This document shows, in pieces, positions 16,435 to 25,138 of a stretch of 64,000 bases of DNA; within the stretch, counting starts at the first letter, position 1, and each line of letters starts with the position of its first letter. The notes beneath the pieces were generated by a model that worked only from the letters and a program-made list of their open reading frames with translations, was not told the origin of the DNA and made no database searches. Position numbers and translations under genes: made by a program. This DNA is from Novipirellula herctigrandis. GTDB taxonomy: Bacteria > Planctomycetota > Planctomycetia > Pirellulales > Pirellulaceae. The stretch is taken from assembly GCA_007859835.1 (NCBI GenBank), contig SJPJ01000001.1, forward strand, positions 7,514,147 through 7,578,146, written 5' to 3'.

Positions 16435-17898
16435 TTAAAAGGCAAAGTACACGTTTGCTTTTTCGAGGGATAAACGCAGGTCAACGTAACTCAGTTCTCG
16501 TGAGCCAACGTTTTGTTTCGCGCAGAGCGCTGCAGCGGTTCCTGCGGCTTGGCCCATTGCCATGCAGCTCACCGTGTTGCGAGTTGACATATGTGCTTTG
16601 TGATCGGACGTGACCAGCATGCCGGCCGCGTAAAGGTTTTCGATGCCCGTCACGCAAATCGCTCGGTATGGCATGCCATACGAACCGCCGTCCTTCACAT
16701 GTTGGCCCCAACCCATATCGTGGAAACTGTAGGAATAGATGTCATCATCGAAGTGAGTCGCATCCCTGATTTCTTCATTAGAGATGTCATAGTCACATTC
16801 GATGCAGCGTCCACGGCGGATACAGAACGACGGACTTGTCCGCGCGATGAAGGCATTTTCAAAACCTGGAACGTGTTTGCGATAAAGTTCGACGGCCTTA
16901 CCCATGCGTTTTCGGATTTCGATTTCGGCTTTTGCTGCATCGTCACGATTCAGCACGCTACCGGGAACTTTGTAGTTGCACTTGATGTACATGAGGTAAT
17001 TGTCATGTACGGTTGTAGTGACCATCGACATGCCGATCTTTTTGGCTTCGTCGGTCAACCCAGGGATATCAAGTTTCTCGGCTCCCATTCGGAAGAAGCG
17101 GTCTTCTTCGTCCGTACGCGTGTCACGACAAATTTGGCCGGCGGAGCCATGTGACTTTAGAAAACGGTAGTAATCGCCAATGTCGGCATTTGCCATGCCG
17201 AAGCTATTGCAGGAGGCGTAGTCGTTCGGTTCACTGAATGGGGCGCCCGCGCGAGCACTCAAGTCGCCATAGCCTGTGCAATCAATGAAACTCTTGGCCA
17301 TCACTGCCTCGCGGCCGGAACGGCTTTCGGTGATCACACCCTTAATACGGCCGTTATCAACAATGGCACTCGACAGCAAAGTGTTAACAGCAACAAAAAC
17401 ACCGGCCTCTTCCAACATGGTGAAGGCAAGCAGTTTGTACATTTCGGTGTCCACGTTGGTACAAACCGAATCGTAATTGAAGCCAGTCTCGGTCTCAGGG
17501 TAGCCACTCGCACCGCCCATGCCGGTGAGGCGATCCATGAACTCCGAAGGAATTCCCTGCACGACCTGGCGTTTCTCGCAATTCTCGAAGGCCTTCCAAA
17601 GGTTGTAGAAGCTATGGATAGCTGTGCCGCCTTCCACCGCAACGCCACCACAATAGCCTTTGGACTCGATCAACATTGTTTTTGCCCCAGTCCTTGCTGC
17701 TGCGAGCGCAGCAAACACTCCCGCGGTTCCACCACCGGCAATCACGACATCGACTTTTCGCACCGGTAATTTCTTTGGTGGTTCTTCGTAGACCGTATCA
17801 TCCACCGGAATTTGTGCCTGTGCTTTGGTGTCCTCAAAAGTGACTTGAGCACCCACACCGAAAAGCATTGCTTGCTTCGCAAAATCACGACGATCCAT
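16435..17898 (-). CDS. Exported FAD-dependent oxidoreductase (FAD_oxidored type)
   Basis: 487 residues. The start MDRRDFAKQAMLFGVGA is a twin-arginine-like signal (RR at 3-4), implying export of a folded, FAD-loaded protein. After a linker comes the dinucleotide-binding motif VDVVIAGGGTAGVFAALAAARTGAKTMLIE (GGGTAG at 55-60), then GYCGGVAVEGGTAI, MAKSFIDCTGYGDLSARAG (second FAD contact) and the C-terminal ENLYAAGMLVTSDHKAHMSTRNTVSCMAMGQAAGTAAALC. This is the family of FAD-dependent oxidoreductases often found with planctomycete and Bacteroidetes glycosidases; the substrate is not known but may be a sugar or polyol. The GH29 gene lies 75 bases upstream on the same strand, suggesting an operon. 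Confidence 0.85.
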   Translation of the reverse strand: MDRRDFAKQAMLFGVGAQVTFEDTKAQAQIPVDDTVYEEPPKKLPVRKVDVVIAGGGTAGVFAALAAARTGAKTMLIESKGYCGGVAVEGGTAIHSFYNLWKAFENCEKRQVVQGIPSEFMDRLTGMGGASGYPETETGFNYDSVCTNVDTEMYKLLAFTMLEEAGVFVAVNTLLSSAIVDNGRIKGVITESRSGREAVMAKSFIDCTGYGDLSARAGAPFSEPNDYASCNSFGMANADIGDYYRFLKSHGSAGQICRDTRTDEEDRFFRMGAEKLDIPGLTDEAKKIGMSMVTTTVHDNYLMYIKCNYKVPGSVLNRDDAAKAEIEIRKRMGKAVELYRKHVPGFENAFIARTSPSFCIRRGRCIECDYDISNEEIRDATHFDDDIYSYSFHDMGWGQHVKDGGSYGMPYRAICVTGIENLYAAGMLVTSDHKAHMSTRNTVSCMAMGQAAGTAAALCAKQNVGSRELSYVDLRLSLEKANVYFAF

Positions 17899-17973
17899 TG
17901 TGGCCCTTCTTCTAGTTCATATCAAAATGATGTAACGGGTTTGTTTGTCGTTTTGAGTTGTGGCGTGTTATGG

Positions 17974-19872
17974 TCATTGCTTGGTTGGTTGGAACTGCAA
18001 TTGCCACACGTTCACCGCTTTCCAAGTACTGGGATCCTCTGGTTTTAGCATGACGTGGTAGATGCCTGGTTCAGTGAACTCAATTGCCTCACCATCATTC
18101 CATTGTGGGTTGTCCCAGCTTCTACTTTTGGCGATGGAGATACTCGCGTTTTGATGGTTCACCGATACGCGAAGCGCCGTCGTGCCGTTAGCCGAGGCTG
18201 CTTCTGCTCGAACTTGATAGTAGCCGGGTTCGTTGACACGCATCAGCCAATGCGCGGACTCGGTGGCGTTATCCCAGTAGCCGATATTCGTTCGCCCCGC
18301 CTTTTCCTGTTGCTGTACTTTTTCGCCATCCAGAACGGCTGTATCTGCTTGAAGGGTGATGGTGGGCAAAACGGTCATTGGGTTCAAAGCGAATTCGAAT
18401 CCGGAAAGCTTAAAGGCATAGGCATGTTGGCACGGACGATCTTGTTCCTTTAACTCAGGGACATGCAACGCGATTTGATCGTCGACGATGCGATGGGGAA
18501 TCTTGCCATGACCAAGCAGGGTGACTTCCGCGTCTGCTTTTTTGCCTGTGACCAAAGGGCTTTGCAGAAGCAGTTTTGCGTCGGGCCACCCCATGCAGAT
18601 TGCATAGAGCGACTTTCCATCTTTGCTGCGTGTGTATCGAATGTCTTGGCCGGTGTACATCAACGTTTTTAGAAAACCGCCTCCCTTTTGCAGTCGCGTC
18701 GGGCCTTCGCCAAAGACTTCCCAAGGACGCGTCGCGTAAATCGCTTCACCGTTGATCTTGAGCCAATCGCCGATCCCTCGCAGCATCGCCTGTTGATCGT
18801 TGGAAATCGTGCCATCTGCGCTGGGGCAGACGTTAAGCAGTAGGACTCCGTTCTTGCTGACAATATCAATCAGAACTTGAAGTACTTCTTCGGTCGGTTT
18901 GACTTGCAATCCTTCTACTCCAGACCAACTATTGTAAGCCGTCGAGTCGTCGGTTTGCCAAAGTTGCTCGCCCATGCCCTTCATGCGACCTCGTTCGATA
19001 TCAAGGACGCCGACGCCATCGGGAAGGTGGTCTCCTTTGCGGGTAATGATCACAGGTTTGTCCCACTCGCCTTCCTTGTTATAGTAGTAGGCGGCAAACC
19101 GTTGTTTGTAGTCATCTGGGATTTTTTTCAGGCCAAAGTCAAACCAAATTTGATCGGGTTTGTAGGCATCAATGACCTCTCTTAGCTTCCCCCACCAGAT
19201 GTCCAGCGATTGTTTTCTATCGGGATAATGTCCATAGAGATCAGCGTACTCGGGTTGGAATACATCCCATCTCTTCGCTTTCGCCTCATCCACATCGATC
19301 GGCTGGAAGTAGTCACCGTTATGATTGTGGGAATGATGAAATGAGGTGATGACCTTCATGTCTCGCTTGCGGATTTCGCTTACCAGTTCACCAACGATGT
19401 CACGTTTTGGTCCCATATCACTGGCATTCCAGCGATTGACTTTGCTGGGCCACATCGAAAAGCCGTCATGGTGTTCTGCGACGGGCCCTGCAAAACGTGC
19501 CCCTGCGTCCTTGTAAAGTTGCGCCCAGGCAGCCGCATCAAAATTTTCCATCGTGAACATGGGAATGAAGTCTTTGTAACCAAACTTCGACTGATCGCCA
19601 TAGACTCGTTGATGTCGTTCAAACAGCCCTTCCTTGCTGGCGTCCTTTGATTTGCGGTACATGTTTCGGGGATACCACTCGGAACCATGCGCTGGCACAC
19701 AGTAGGGGCCGAGGTGTGCATAGATGCCAAATTTTGCATCCTCAAACCACTCGGGGATTGGATGCTGAGTCAATGAGTCCCATGTCCGCTCATAGGTCGG
19801 TGTTTGAGCGTAGAGCCCTTGGAAGCCAAGTGAGAACGAAAGCAGTAGTACATATCCAAGGGCACGATTCAT
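17974..19872 (-). CDS. Secreted GH29 alpha-L-fucosidase (or alpha-L-galactosidase)
   Basis: 632 residues from the ATG at 19872 (an in-frame ATG 12 bases upstream is also possible); signal MNRALGYVLLLSFSLGFQGLYAQ. The GH29 barrel shows FEDAKFGIYAHLGPYCVPAHGSEWYPRNMY, the sugar-binding FAGPVAEHHDGFSMWPSKVNRWNASDMGPKRD (HH at ~134-135) and the nucleophile motif IWFDFG with Asp245. The extra C-terminal ~230 residues form beta-sandwich domains, ending in a segment resembling a carbohydrate-binding module (YYQVRAEAASANGTTALRVSV). GH29 removes alpha-L-fucose, and some members accept L-galactose, the 6-epimer analogue in agar/porphyran. Encoded just upstream of the exported FAD oxidoreductase. Confidence 0.88.
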   Translation of the reverse strand: MNRALGYVLLLSFSLGFQGLYAQTPTYERTWDSLTQHPIPEWFEDAKFGIYAHLGPYCVPAHGSEWYPRNMYRKSKDASKEGLFERHQRVYGDQSKFGYKDFIPMFTMENFDAAAWAQLYKDAGARFAGPVAEHHDGFSMWPSKVNRWNASDMGPKRDIVGELVSEIRKRDMKVITSFHHSHNHNGDYFQPIDVDEAKAKRWDVFQPEYADLYGHYPDRKQSLDIWWGKLREVIDAYKPDQIWFDFGLKKIPDDYKQRFAAYYYNKEGEWDKPVIITRKGDHLPDGVGVLDIERGRMKGMGEQLWQTDDSTAYNSWSGVEGLQVKPTEEVLQVLIDIVSKNGVLLLNVCPSADGTISNDQQAMLRGIGDWLKINGEAIYATRPWEVFGEGPTRLQKGGGFLKTLMYTGQDIRYTRSKDGKSLYAICMGWPDAKLLLQSPLVTGKKADAEVTLLGHGKIPHRIVDDQIALHVPELKEQDRPCQHAYAFKLSGFEFALNPMTVLPTITLQADTAVLDGEKVQQQEKAGRTNIGYWDNATESAHWLMRVNEPGYYQVRAEAASANGTTALRVSVNHQNASISIAKSRSWDNPQWNDGEAIEFTEPGIYHVMLKPEDPSTWKAVNVWQLQFQPTKQ

Positions 19873-20590
19873 TTTGGTGTCCATTTACGGGCGGGGTCGA
19901 ATTGGGGGCAATGCTTGGGTGAGAACATATCTCAGGAAAGATAGTATAGCCTCTTTGCCGGAGAGTATGGGACGCCACGCATCGGAACTTCAACGGGGCG
20001 CGTTTTTGCACCAGAATCAATATCCGCATTTGTGAGTATGTCGTTGTGTAGCGGCCGCGTTCTTGCCCTGTTTTGAATGCACGGTCGATGTCCTTGTAAC
20101 TGCCTTTCTCAATGAGCGCCGATCGCTATCGGAGTCGGGATGCCTTAGAGGATCCAGCCCCCGCCCGACTCGTTAGAGGATTCGCAGCAAGTTCCTTTAT
20201 GGCGCCACTTCCTTCATGAGACCATGAATCGTACGCACCAGGGACCAAAACGATCGATTCGGATTCTATGCAAGGTCGGGGGGCAACAACGCCCATCGAC
20301 CTTGCGCCATCGAAATTCGTTATGAGCAAAAGCGAAACCGGTGCAGCAAACAAGTATCGGAACGAGTATAATTGTTTCACCATCGTGCATGGAGGCTTCT
20401 GCGAGACCATACCGCATAGCCGAACCCACTGGCGTCGTTCCCTGAGCCACCGGAGAGAACGACATGTATGTTTAACCCTACCCAAACGGCGGCATGTCAA
20501 TTTCGAACCCTCGCTCGGTGATGTTTTGTCACTGGCAACGAGTGTGGCGAGGTGCGAATTTGACTCATCCCACATTCGGAGTCATTTGCT
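19873..20590. other. Intergenic stretch between divergent genes
   Basis: About 700 bases between GH29 (minus) and the secreted unknown (plus). It holds a 149-codon minus-strand open frame (20126-20575) without signal, domain or family likeness, judged non-coding. No repeat or RNA recognised. Confidence 0.5.
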
Positions 20591-21661
20591 GTGCCAGTCT
20601 GTCTAAAGAGTGTTTGTTTCGCTATTTCATTTTTTGCCATCACGTCGTACGGCGCAGAAAGTGAACAAGCCAGTGAGAGTTCATCAAACCAACTTGTCGT
20701 CCCAGTGCAATTTGATGCATCCAATTTGGCTTTCTATCCGAAGCGATGGAAAGAGCACGGGCAAGAGTTCGATATGCTTGTTTGGGAGGGAGAGAATGTC
20801 GCCCTTTTGACATCCCCTGGAGAATACGATTCCAAAGTGATCGCCGGTTTCGTGAGTCGACTAGACGACGGCTATCGAGTCTATCAAGACATCATTGGTG
20901 TGGCCCCTCGGCCCTACAAACAGTACCAAGAAAAGGCAACCATTTGTGCGGTCAAAGGCCCGGAGATCCTAGGCGCGTATGCTCTTGGATTTGTCGGTTA
21001 TACCGGGATCGAGGTTTCCGCTTTCTATCGAAAAGATTTGCCGGGATATACCGAGAATCCAAACTCATTTGCGCATTACTACTTCTACGAGATGGGGCGA
21101 AACCATTTTGTGTTCGGCGACCGCCATTCCTTGTTCACGACCGGTTATGCAGTCTTCATGCGATACGTTTGCATGGACGAATTGAAGTGTGAAGATGCGG
21201 ATTTGAAGACTCGAGCGACGATTGAAAAGTGTGAGCAGTTGTTTGCTGATTCCGAGCTGCCTTTTCTCGATGCTTTTACGAATCTTGCGTCGGGCGAGAA
21301 AAGCAATCGAATCCAAGAAGGCGGTGTCACGGTTGTTCCGAGTGATCAGCCAGTGATGTACGCAACGGCAATGTTGAAACTTCGCAAAGATCTCGGTGAC
21401 CCGTGGGTACGCCGGTTTTATCACCTGCTGCGAAAATGCAAGCCGTATCCGGCGAAAGATGCTGCAACGGCAATGCCCCAGTGTTTCAATTGGCTAGTTT
21501 GTGCATCGGCTGCCGCAAACAAGGACTTAACGTCCATTTTTGCAGACCGTTGGCGCATGCCTATGACAGCAGCTCAGCGCAACGTAATGCAGGATACTGA
21601 TTGGACCGACGAAACGCTGACGCCAGCGAGTATTGTAGATCTTCTCATTTCGCAGTTGTAA
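20591..21661 (+). CDS. Secreted protein with degenerate zincin-like motif, function unknown
   Basis: 356 residues. GTG 20591 is chosen because it directly starts the signal peptide MPVCLKSVCFAISFFAITSYGA; the next ATG lies far inside the domain. The middle of the protein (161-199) reads FAHYYFYEMGRNHFVFGDRHSL...YAVFMRYVCMDEL. Its FYEMGRNH occupies the position and context of an HExxH zinc helix (as in M60-like gluzincins) but the first His is Tyr and the last position is offset, so catalytic zinc binding is doubtful. The C-terminal part (ATAMLKLRKDLGDPWVRRFYHLLRKC) is helical. No family name can be given with confidence. It precedes the GH39-like gene by 178 bases on the same strand and may be co-expressed. 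Confidence 0.65.
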   Translation: MPVCLKSVCFAISFFAITSYGAESEQASESSSNQLVVPVQFDASNLAFYPKRWKEHGQEFDMLVWEGENVALLTSPGEYDSKVIAGFVSRLDDGYRVYQDIIGVAPRPYKQYQEKATICAVKGPEILGAYALGFVGYTGIEVSAFYRKDLPGYTENPNSFAHYYFYEMGRNHFVFGDRHSLFTTGYAVFMRYVCMDELKCEDADLKTRATIEKCEQLFADSELPFLDAFTNLASGEKSNRIQEGGVTVVPSDQPVMYATAMLKLRKDLGDPWVRRFYHLLRKCKPYPAKDAATAMPQCFNWLVCASAAANKDLTSIFADRWRMPMTAAQRNVMQDTDWTDETLTPASIVDLLISQL

Positions 21662-21839
21662 TGCGTCTTGATAGGCTCAACGTGAACATGAACATGTGAC
21701 GTCGGGGCTGTTCGTTCAGAAGGAATATGCGGTGATCTCTTGTTGATCGTTTCTATTGGATTGCGGTGGTGCAAGTATCAATTTGCTTTAACTTTGACGC
21801 TCTTTTTTTTCGAAGGCAAATACGGTGATAAAAAACGAA

Positions 21840-24800
21840 ATGAAATCTTTGTGGCGGATTGGGCTAGTGGTGGTTCCATTGCTGGTGGTTGCAGCGGTGT
21901 TCGCAGATGCAGCGGTGTGCGCAGACGAAATCGGTGTGCCCCAAGACAGTGCAATAGGGGAATCGTTGGATGGTTTGCAACGACTGCTCTTGAATCCAAT
22001 GGATGATGTTGTTTCGGTCAATACCGGCGCTTGGAAAATGAACGATGCCTACGTGTCAGCAGCTAACGATGTGGCTGCGAAACTAGGTTGCACAGCCTTG
22101 ACGCTTGGTGGAGACGCAGAGCAACCTGGGGCGAAAGGTGATTTTACCGTAAGTGGCAGTGTTGCTGGCGAAACGCAGACGATTGGTTTGTGGGTGCATT
22201 TGACCAAGGAAGCCAACGTCGCCCAAGTTGGCGTGCAACTTGCCGACGAAGAAGGGGAATCGCTGGTCTTCTTGGTTCCCGCGGATTGGACCGGTTGGAA
22301 ATGGGTCGAAGTGGATCTGGCTGATGTCGTTCAGGCTTATCCTCAAACTGACAAAAACCGCGTGGTGGACTATCCGATTCAAAATGTCCATGTTGCTTGG
22401 TTCGCAAAGGCTGCTGGGCCAGCTTTTTTAACCGTGGATTCGATCGTCGCGCTGACGCGATTAGAGGATACAACCGAATCCTCAAACACGGCCAAGTGGT
22501 CAGTGCCTGAAAGGGTCGACGCCGGCAACACGTTATCGGCATCGGTATACGCTACAAATTTCAGCGATCAGCCATTTCGCTATACCGTTCGCTATTCGCT
22601 TCAGAGAGATCCGGCGTTCTATTCACAGCCACTTCCCGATCCCGTATTCGGTTCCGACCACGCGGCGGGTGCCCATAGCTGGTTGGTTTTCGATGGAAAG
22701 ATCGTTGAGGACACTGGTAGCACGGATGGAAAGCTTTGGACATCACCGACGACCAACTATCAGAAGGAACATTATACGGAGGCCCTGCAGTTCGTTGATT
22801 TGGGCCAAGTGCGTGACATTCGCAAGATGACTTGGTCGAGTGGTGATGCGAATCACACATGGTTTGTGGACGTGTTTGCATCGGAAGATGGCGAGACGTT
22901 CAATGCGGTGCCTAGCTTGAAGGGTGTGGATCATCATAAGAAATGGGGGTGGAATGAGTTCCCGATGGAGGAACCGTTTAGGGCACGAGTGCTAAAGTTT
23001 CGTTATCGAACCGCTGGCGGACGCGAGAATCTTATTGCATTTCCGGCCGAGTTGGGGATTTATGATGGTGCCGATGACGAGGTAATTGCGCTGCCTCAAG
23101 TTGGTCCGGTCGTCGAAGAGGGGACGGTCGAATTTGATGTGCCGGCGCGCTCATTTTCGACGCGAGTGTTGAGCTTTTCGCGGCCACTGGATTCTGGTGC
23201 CTACCTGTTGGGACTGTCCCTTGAGCATGAAGGATCTCGTGAACACTTTTACCGCCATGTCTTTTGTAATCTGGAAGAACAGCCGGAGTTGATCACGAAG
23301 GATTCGCGAATTGCCCTCAACTCGGCGGACGTCGATCTTGTTCCAAAACTGCGTGAACTCGGAGTGGGTTTCGTGCGATTCGAGAATGGGAAGTGGCCCT
23401 TTGTCTCGGCAAATCCGCATCAATATGCGTTTAACGGTGAGGTCGCTCCATGGCACTTAAGTCTCGATAACATTTTTCAGAGTTACCACGAAGCAGGTAT
23501 AGGCGTCTTGACTTATATGTTCCTGACGCCTCAGTGGGCCAGTTCCGCACCCGCCGACGCATTGGAACGGATGCGAGCGTCGTTTCCTCCGCAGGATCTC
23601 TCGTTGTATGGCGAATTCTGTTTTCAAATGGCTGCGCGTTATGGAAGTGTTAAGCATCCGGAGGATGTCCTGCTGACAACCGACAAGCGATCAGGTATGG
23701 ATTTGGTGAAGTATTACGAGATGTGGAACGAGCCAAACTTGAACCCAAGTCCAGAGGCGACCTGGGGCGGCTGGGCGGCCCCGGTGGACACCTATTACGA
23801 GATGATGAAATTTGGAGCCGAAGCGGTCAAGCGAGCCGATCCAAACGCTCTGGTAACGAGTGCGGGTTACGCGGGCATGTCAACCGATGTTGTCGATCCG
23901 TTACGACTTTATGAGTATCCCGATGGCACGCACCCCTTGGATTTGATTGATCTAATCAATGTCCATTTCTATTCGGGGCACGAGCCACCTGAGACGTGCC
24001 GGACGGATGGCAACGCCAAAGTCACTAGCTCTACTACATTTCCGGAGAACTTGAGGCAGCTTTCAAAGTGGCGGGATCGTTACGCACCGGAGATGCCCAT
24101 TTGGATGACGGAGACGGGTTATGATTCGGCAGGCCCCTTTGGAACGACCGAAGCGATCCAGGCAGCCAGGTTGCCTCGTGTGGTAATGCTTTGTCTGGCG
24201 AACGGTATCGAAAAAGTATTTGTGTATCGAGAGACTGGCAGCACCCCTTCTCAGCATGCTTGTTCGGGGGTCCTTCGAAACGATTTCTCTCGCAAACCCT
24301 CGTGGTACACGTTGGGTACGGCGATCCGGCAAATGCATGGCGTCAACGGCGGCGCCCGACGGTTACCACATCCCGACGAGAACGTTTGGTTGATGGAGTG
24401 GGATGCAAGTGGCAAACCGTTGTTGACGGCGTGGACCGTCAACGGCACGACGCGGCTTGGCAATGAGTTGGGCGCATGTACTGTGACTGATTCGTTTGGC
24501 GGAACGGCCGCGGTGGACGGAACGGGCGAAATCGAGATCACTCCTTATCCGTTGTATCTTACGGACTTCGCCGGCCTTGATCGTCTCGGAGAACTACGAG
24601 CTGAATATGACCGACGAGAGGCAGCACAGGCGATTCGACTTGATAAGATTGCGAAGTTGAGAAAGTATTTGTTCGACTTTGGATCGACCGAACGCGTGGG
24701 GCGAGACAGTTATGAAGGGCATCCGTCGGATTACGTGCCGGTGCTCTCTACCAATGTCAGGGACGAGGAAAACGCCTTTGGCTTTGACAAGCCCGCCCTG

Positions 24801-25112
24801 CGGGATGACGACCAACCGTGGATGGGGAATGCGAAATTAGATCGAGACGGGACGCGAGTCCGTGACCATGTCTTTCAATTTAGTATTGCACCCGGTCGAT
24901 ATGATCTGACGATGAAAGTTGTCCCGTTTAGTGATAGGGGACAGCTGAACGTCACCGGCGTTGTCGGAGGACCACTAACGATTGACGTGCAGAAGGATGA
25001 TCCGGTGAAGACGTTTCAAATCGAGGTCGCTGGTGATGATCCGGTACTCGGCGTACAAGTCAACAACGACTATGGATACTTTCGGTGGATTCGTTGTGTC
25101 GAGTGTCTTTGA
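21840..25112 (+). CDS. Large secreted clan GH-A glycosidase (GH39-like), multidomain
   Basis: 1090 residues from ATG 21840, which gives the signal MKSLWRIGLVVVPLLVVAAVFADAAVCA; a GTG 15 bases upstream is an alternative. Domains: N-terminal beta-sandwich (~40-210, possibly carbohydrate-binding); a discoidin/F5-8-type segment (~285-400, VFDGKIVEDTGSTDGKLW, QFVDLGQVRDIRKMTWSSG); a TIM barrel (~470-850) with acid/base Glu631 in YYEMWNEPNLNPSP and nucleophile Glu758 in PIWMTETGYDS; and a C-terminal beta-sandwich starting FDFGSTERVG, a domain type found at one end of other plant/algal polysaccharide enzymes. WNEPN plus the TETGY strand fit GH39 or a neighbouring GH-A family. It probably acts on a beta-linked glycan; the substrate is open. 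Convergent with sdaA, 26 bases apart. Confidence 0.75.
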   Translation: MKSLWRIGLVVVPLLVVAAVFADAAVCADEIGVPQDSAIGESLDGLQRLLLNPMDDVVSVNTGAWKMNDAYVSAANDVAAKLGCTALTLGGDAEQPGAKGDFTVSGSVAGETQTIGLWVHLTKEANVAQVGVQLADEEGESLVFLVPADWTGWKWVEVDLADVVQAYPQTDKNRVVDYPIQNVHVAWFAKAAGPAFLTVDSIVALTRLEDTTESSNTAKWSVPERVDAGNTLSASVYATNFSDQPFRYTVRYSLQRDPAFYSQPLPDPVFGSDHAAGAHSWLVFDGKIVEDTGSTDGKLWTSPTTNYQKEHYTEALQFVDLGQVRDIRKMTWSSGDANHTWFVDVFASEDGETFNAVPSLKGVDHHKKWGWNEFPMEEPFRARVLKFRYRTAGGRENLIAFPAELGIYDGADDEVIALPQVGPVVEEGTVEFDVPARSFSTRVLSFSRPLDSGAYLLGLSLEHEGSREHFYRHVFCNLEEQPELITKDSRIALNSADVDLVPKLRELGVGFVRFENGKWPFVSANPHQYAFNGEVAPWHLSLDNIFQSYHEAGIGVLTYMFLTPQWASSAPADALERMRASFPPQDLSLYGEFCFQMAARYGSVKHPEDVLLTTDKRSGMDLVKYYEMWNEPNLNPSPEATWGGWAAPVDTYYEMMKFGAEAVKRADPNALVTSAGYAGMSTDVVDPLRLYEYPDGTHPLDLIDLINVHFYSGHEPPETCRTDGNAKVTSSTTFPENLRQLSKWRDRYAPEMPIWMTETGYDSAGPFGTTEAIQAARLPRVVMLCLANGIEKVFVYRETGSTPSQHACSGVLRNDFSRKPSWYTLGTAIRQMHGVNGGARRLPHPDENVWLMEWDASGKPLLTAWTVNGTTRLGNELGACTVTDSFGGTAAVDGTGEIEITPYPLYLTDFAGLDRLGELRAEYDRREAAQAIRLDKIAKLRKYLFDFGSTERVGRDSYEGHPSDYVPVLSTNVRDEENAFGFDKPALRDDDQPWMGNAKLDRDGTRVRDHVFQFSIAPGRYDLTMKVVPFSDRGQLNVTGVVGGPLTIDVQKDDPVKTFQIEVAGDDPVLGVQVNNDYGYFRWIRCVECL

Positions 25113-25138
25113 TCGTTAGCAAGCAATCTCTTCAAGGC

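Noticed and set aside
20126..20575. 149-codon minus-strand gene
   Set aside because: No start context, signal or recognisable domain, and overlapping open frames of similar length in other phases.
21840..25112. GH86 agarase/porphyranase
   Set aside because: WNEPN and the TETGY strand fit GH39-like enzymes better; no GH86-specific pattern could be identified by eye.
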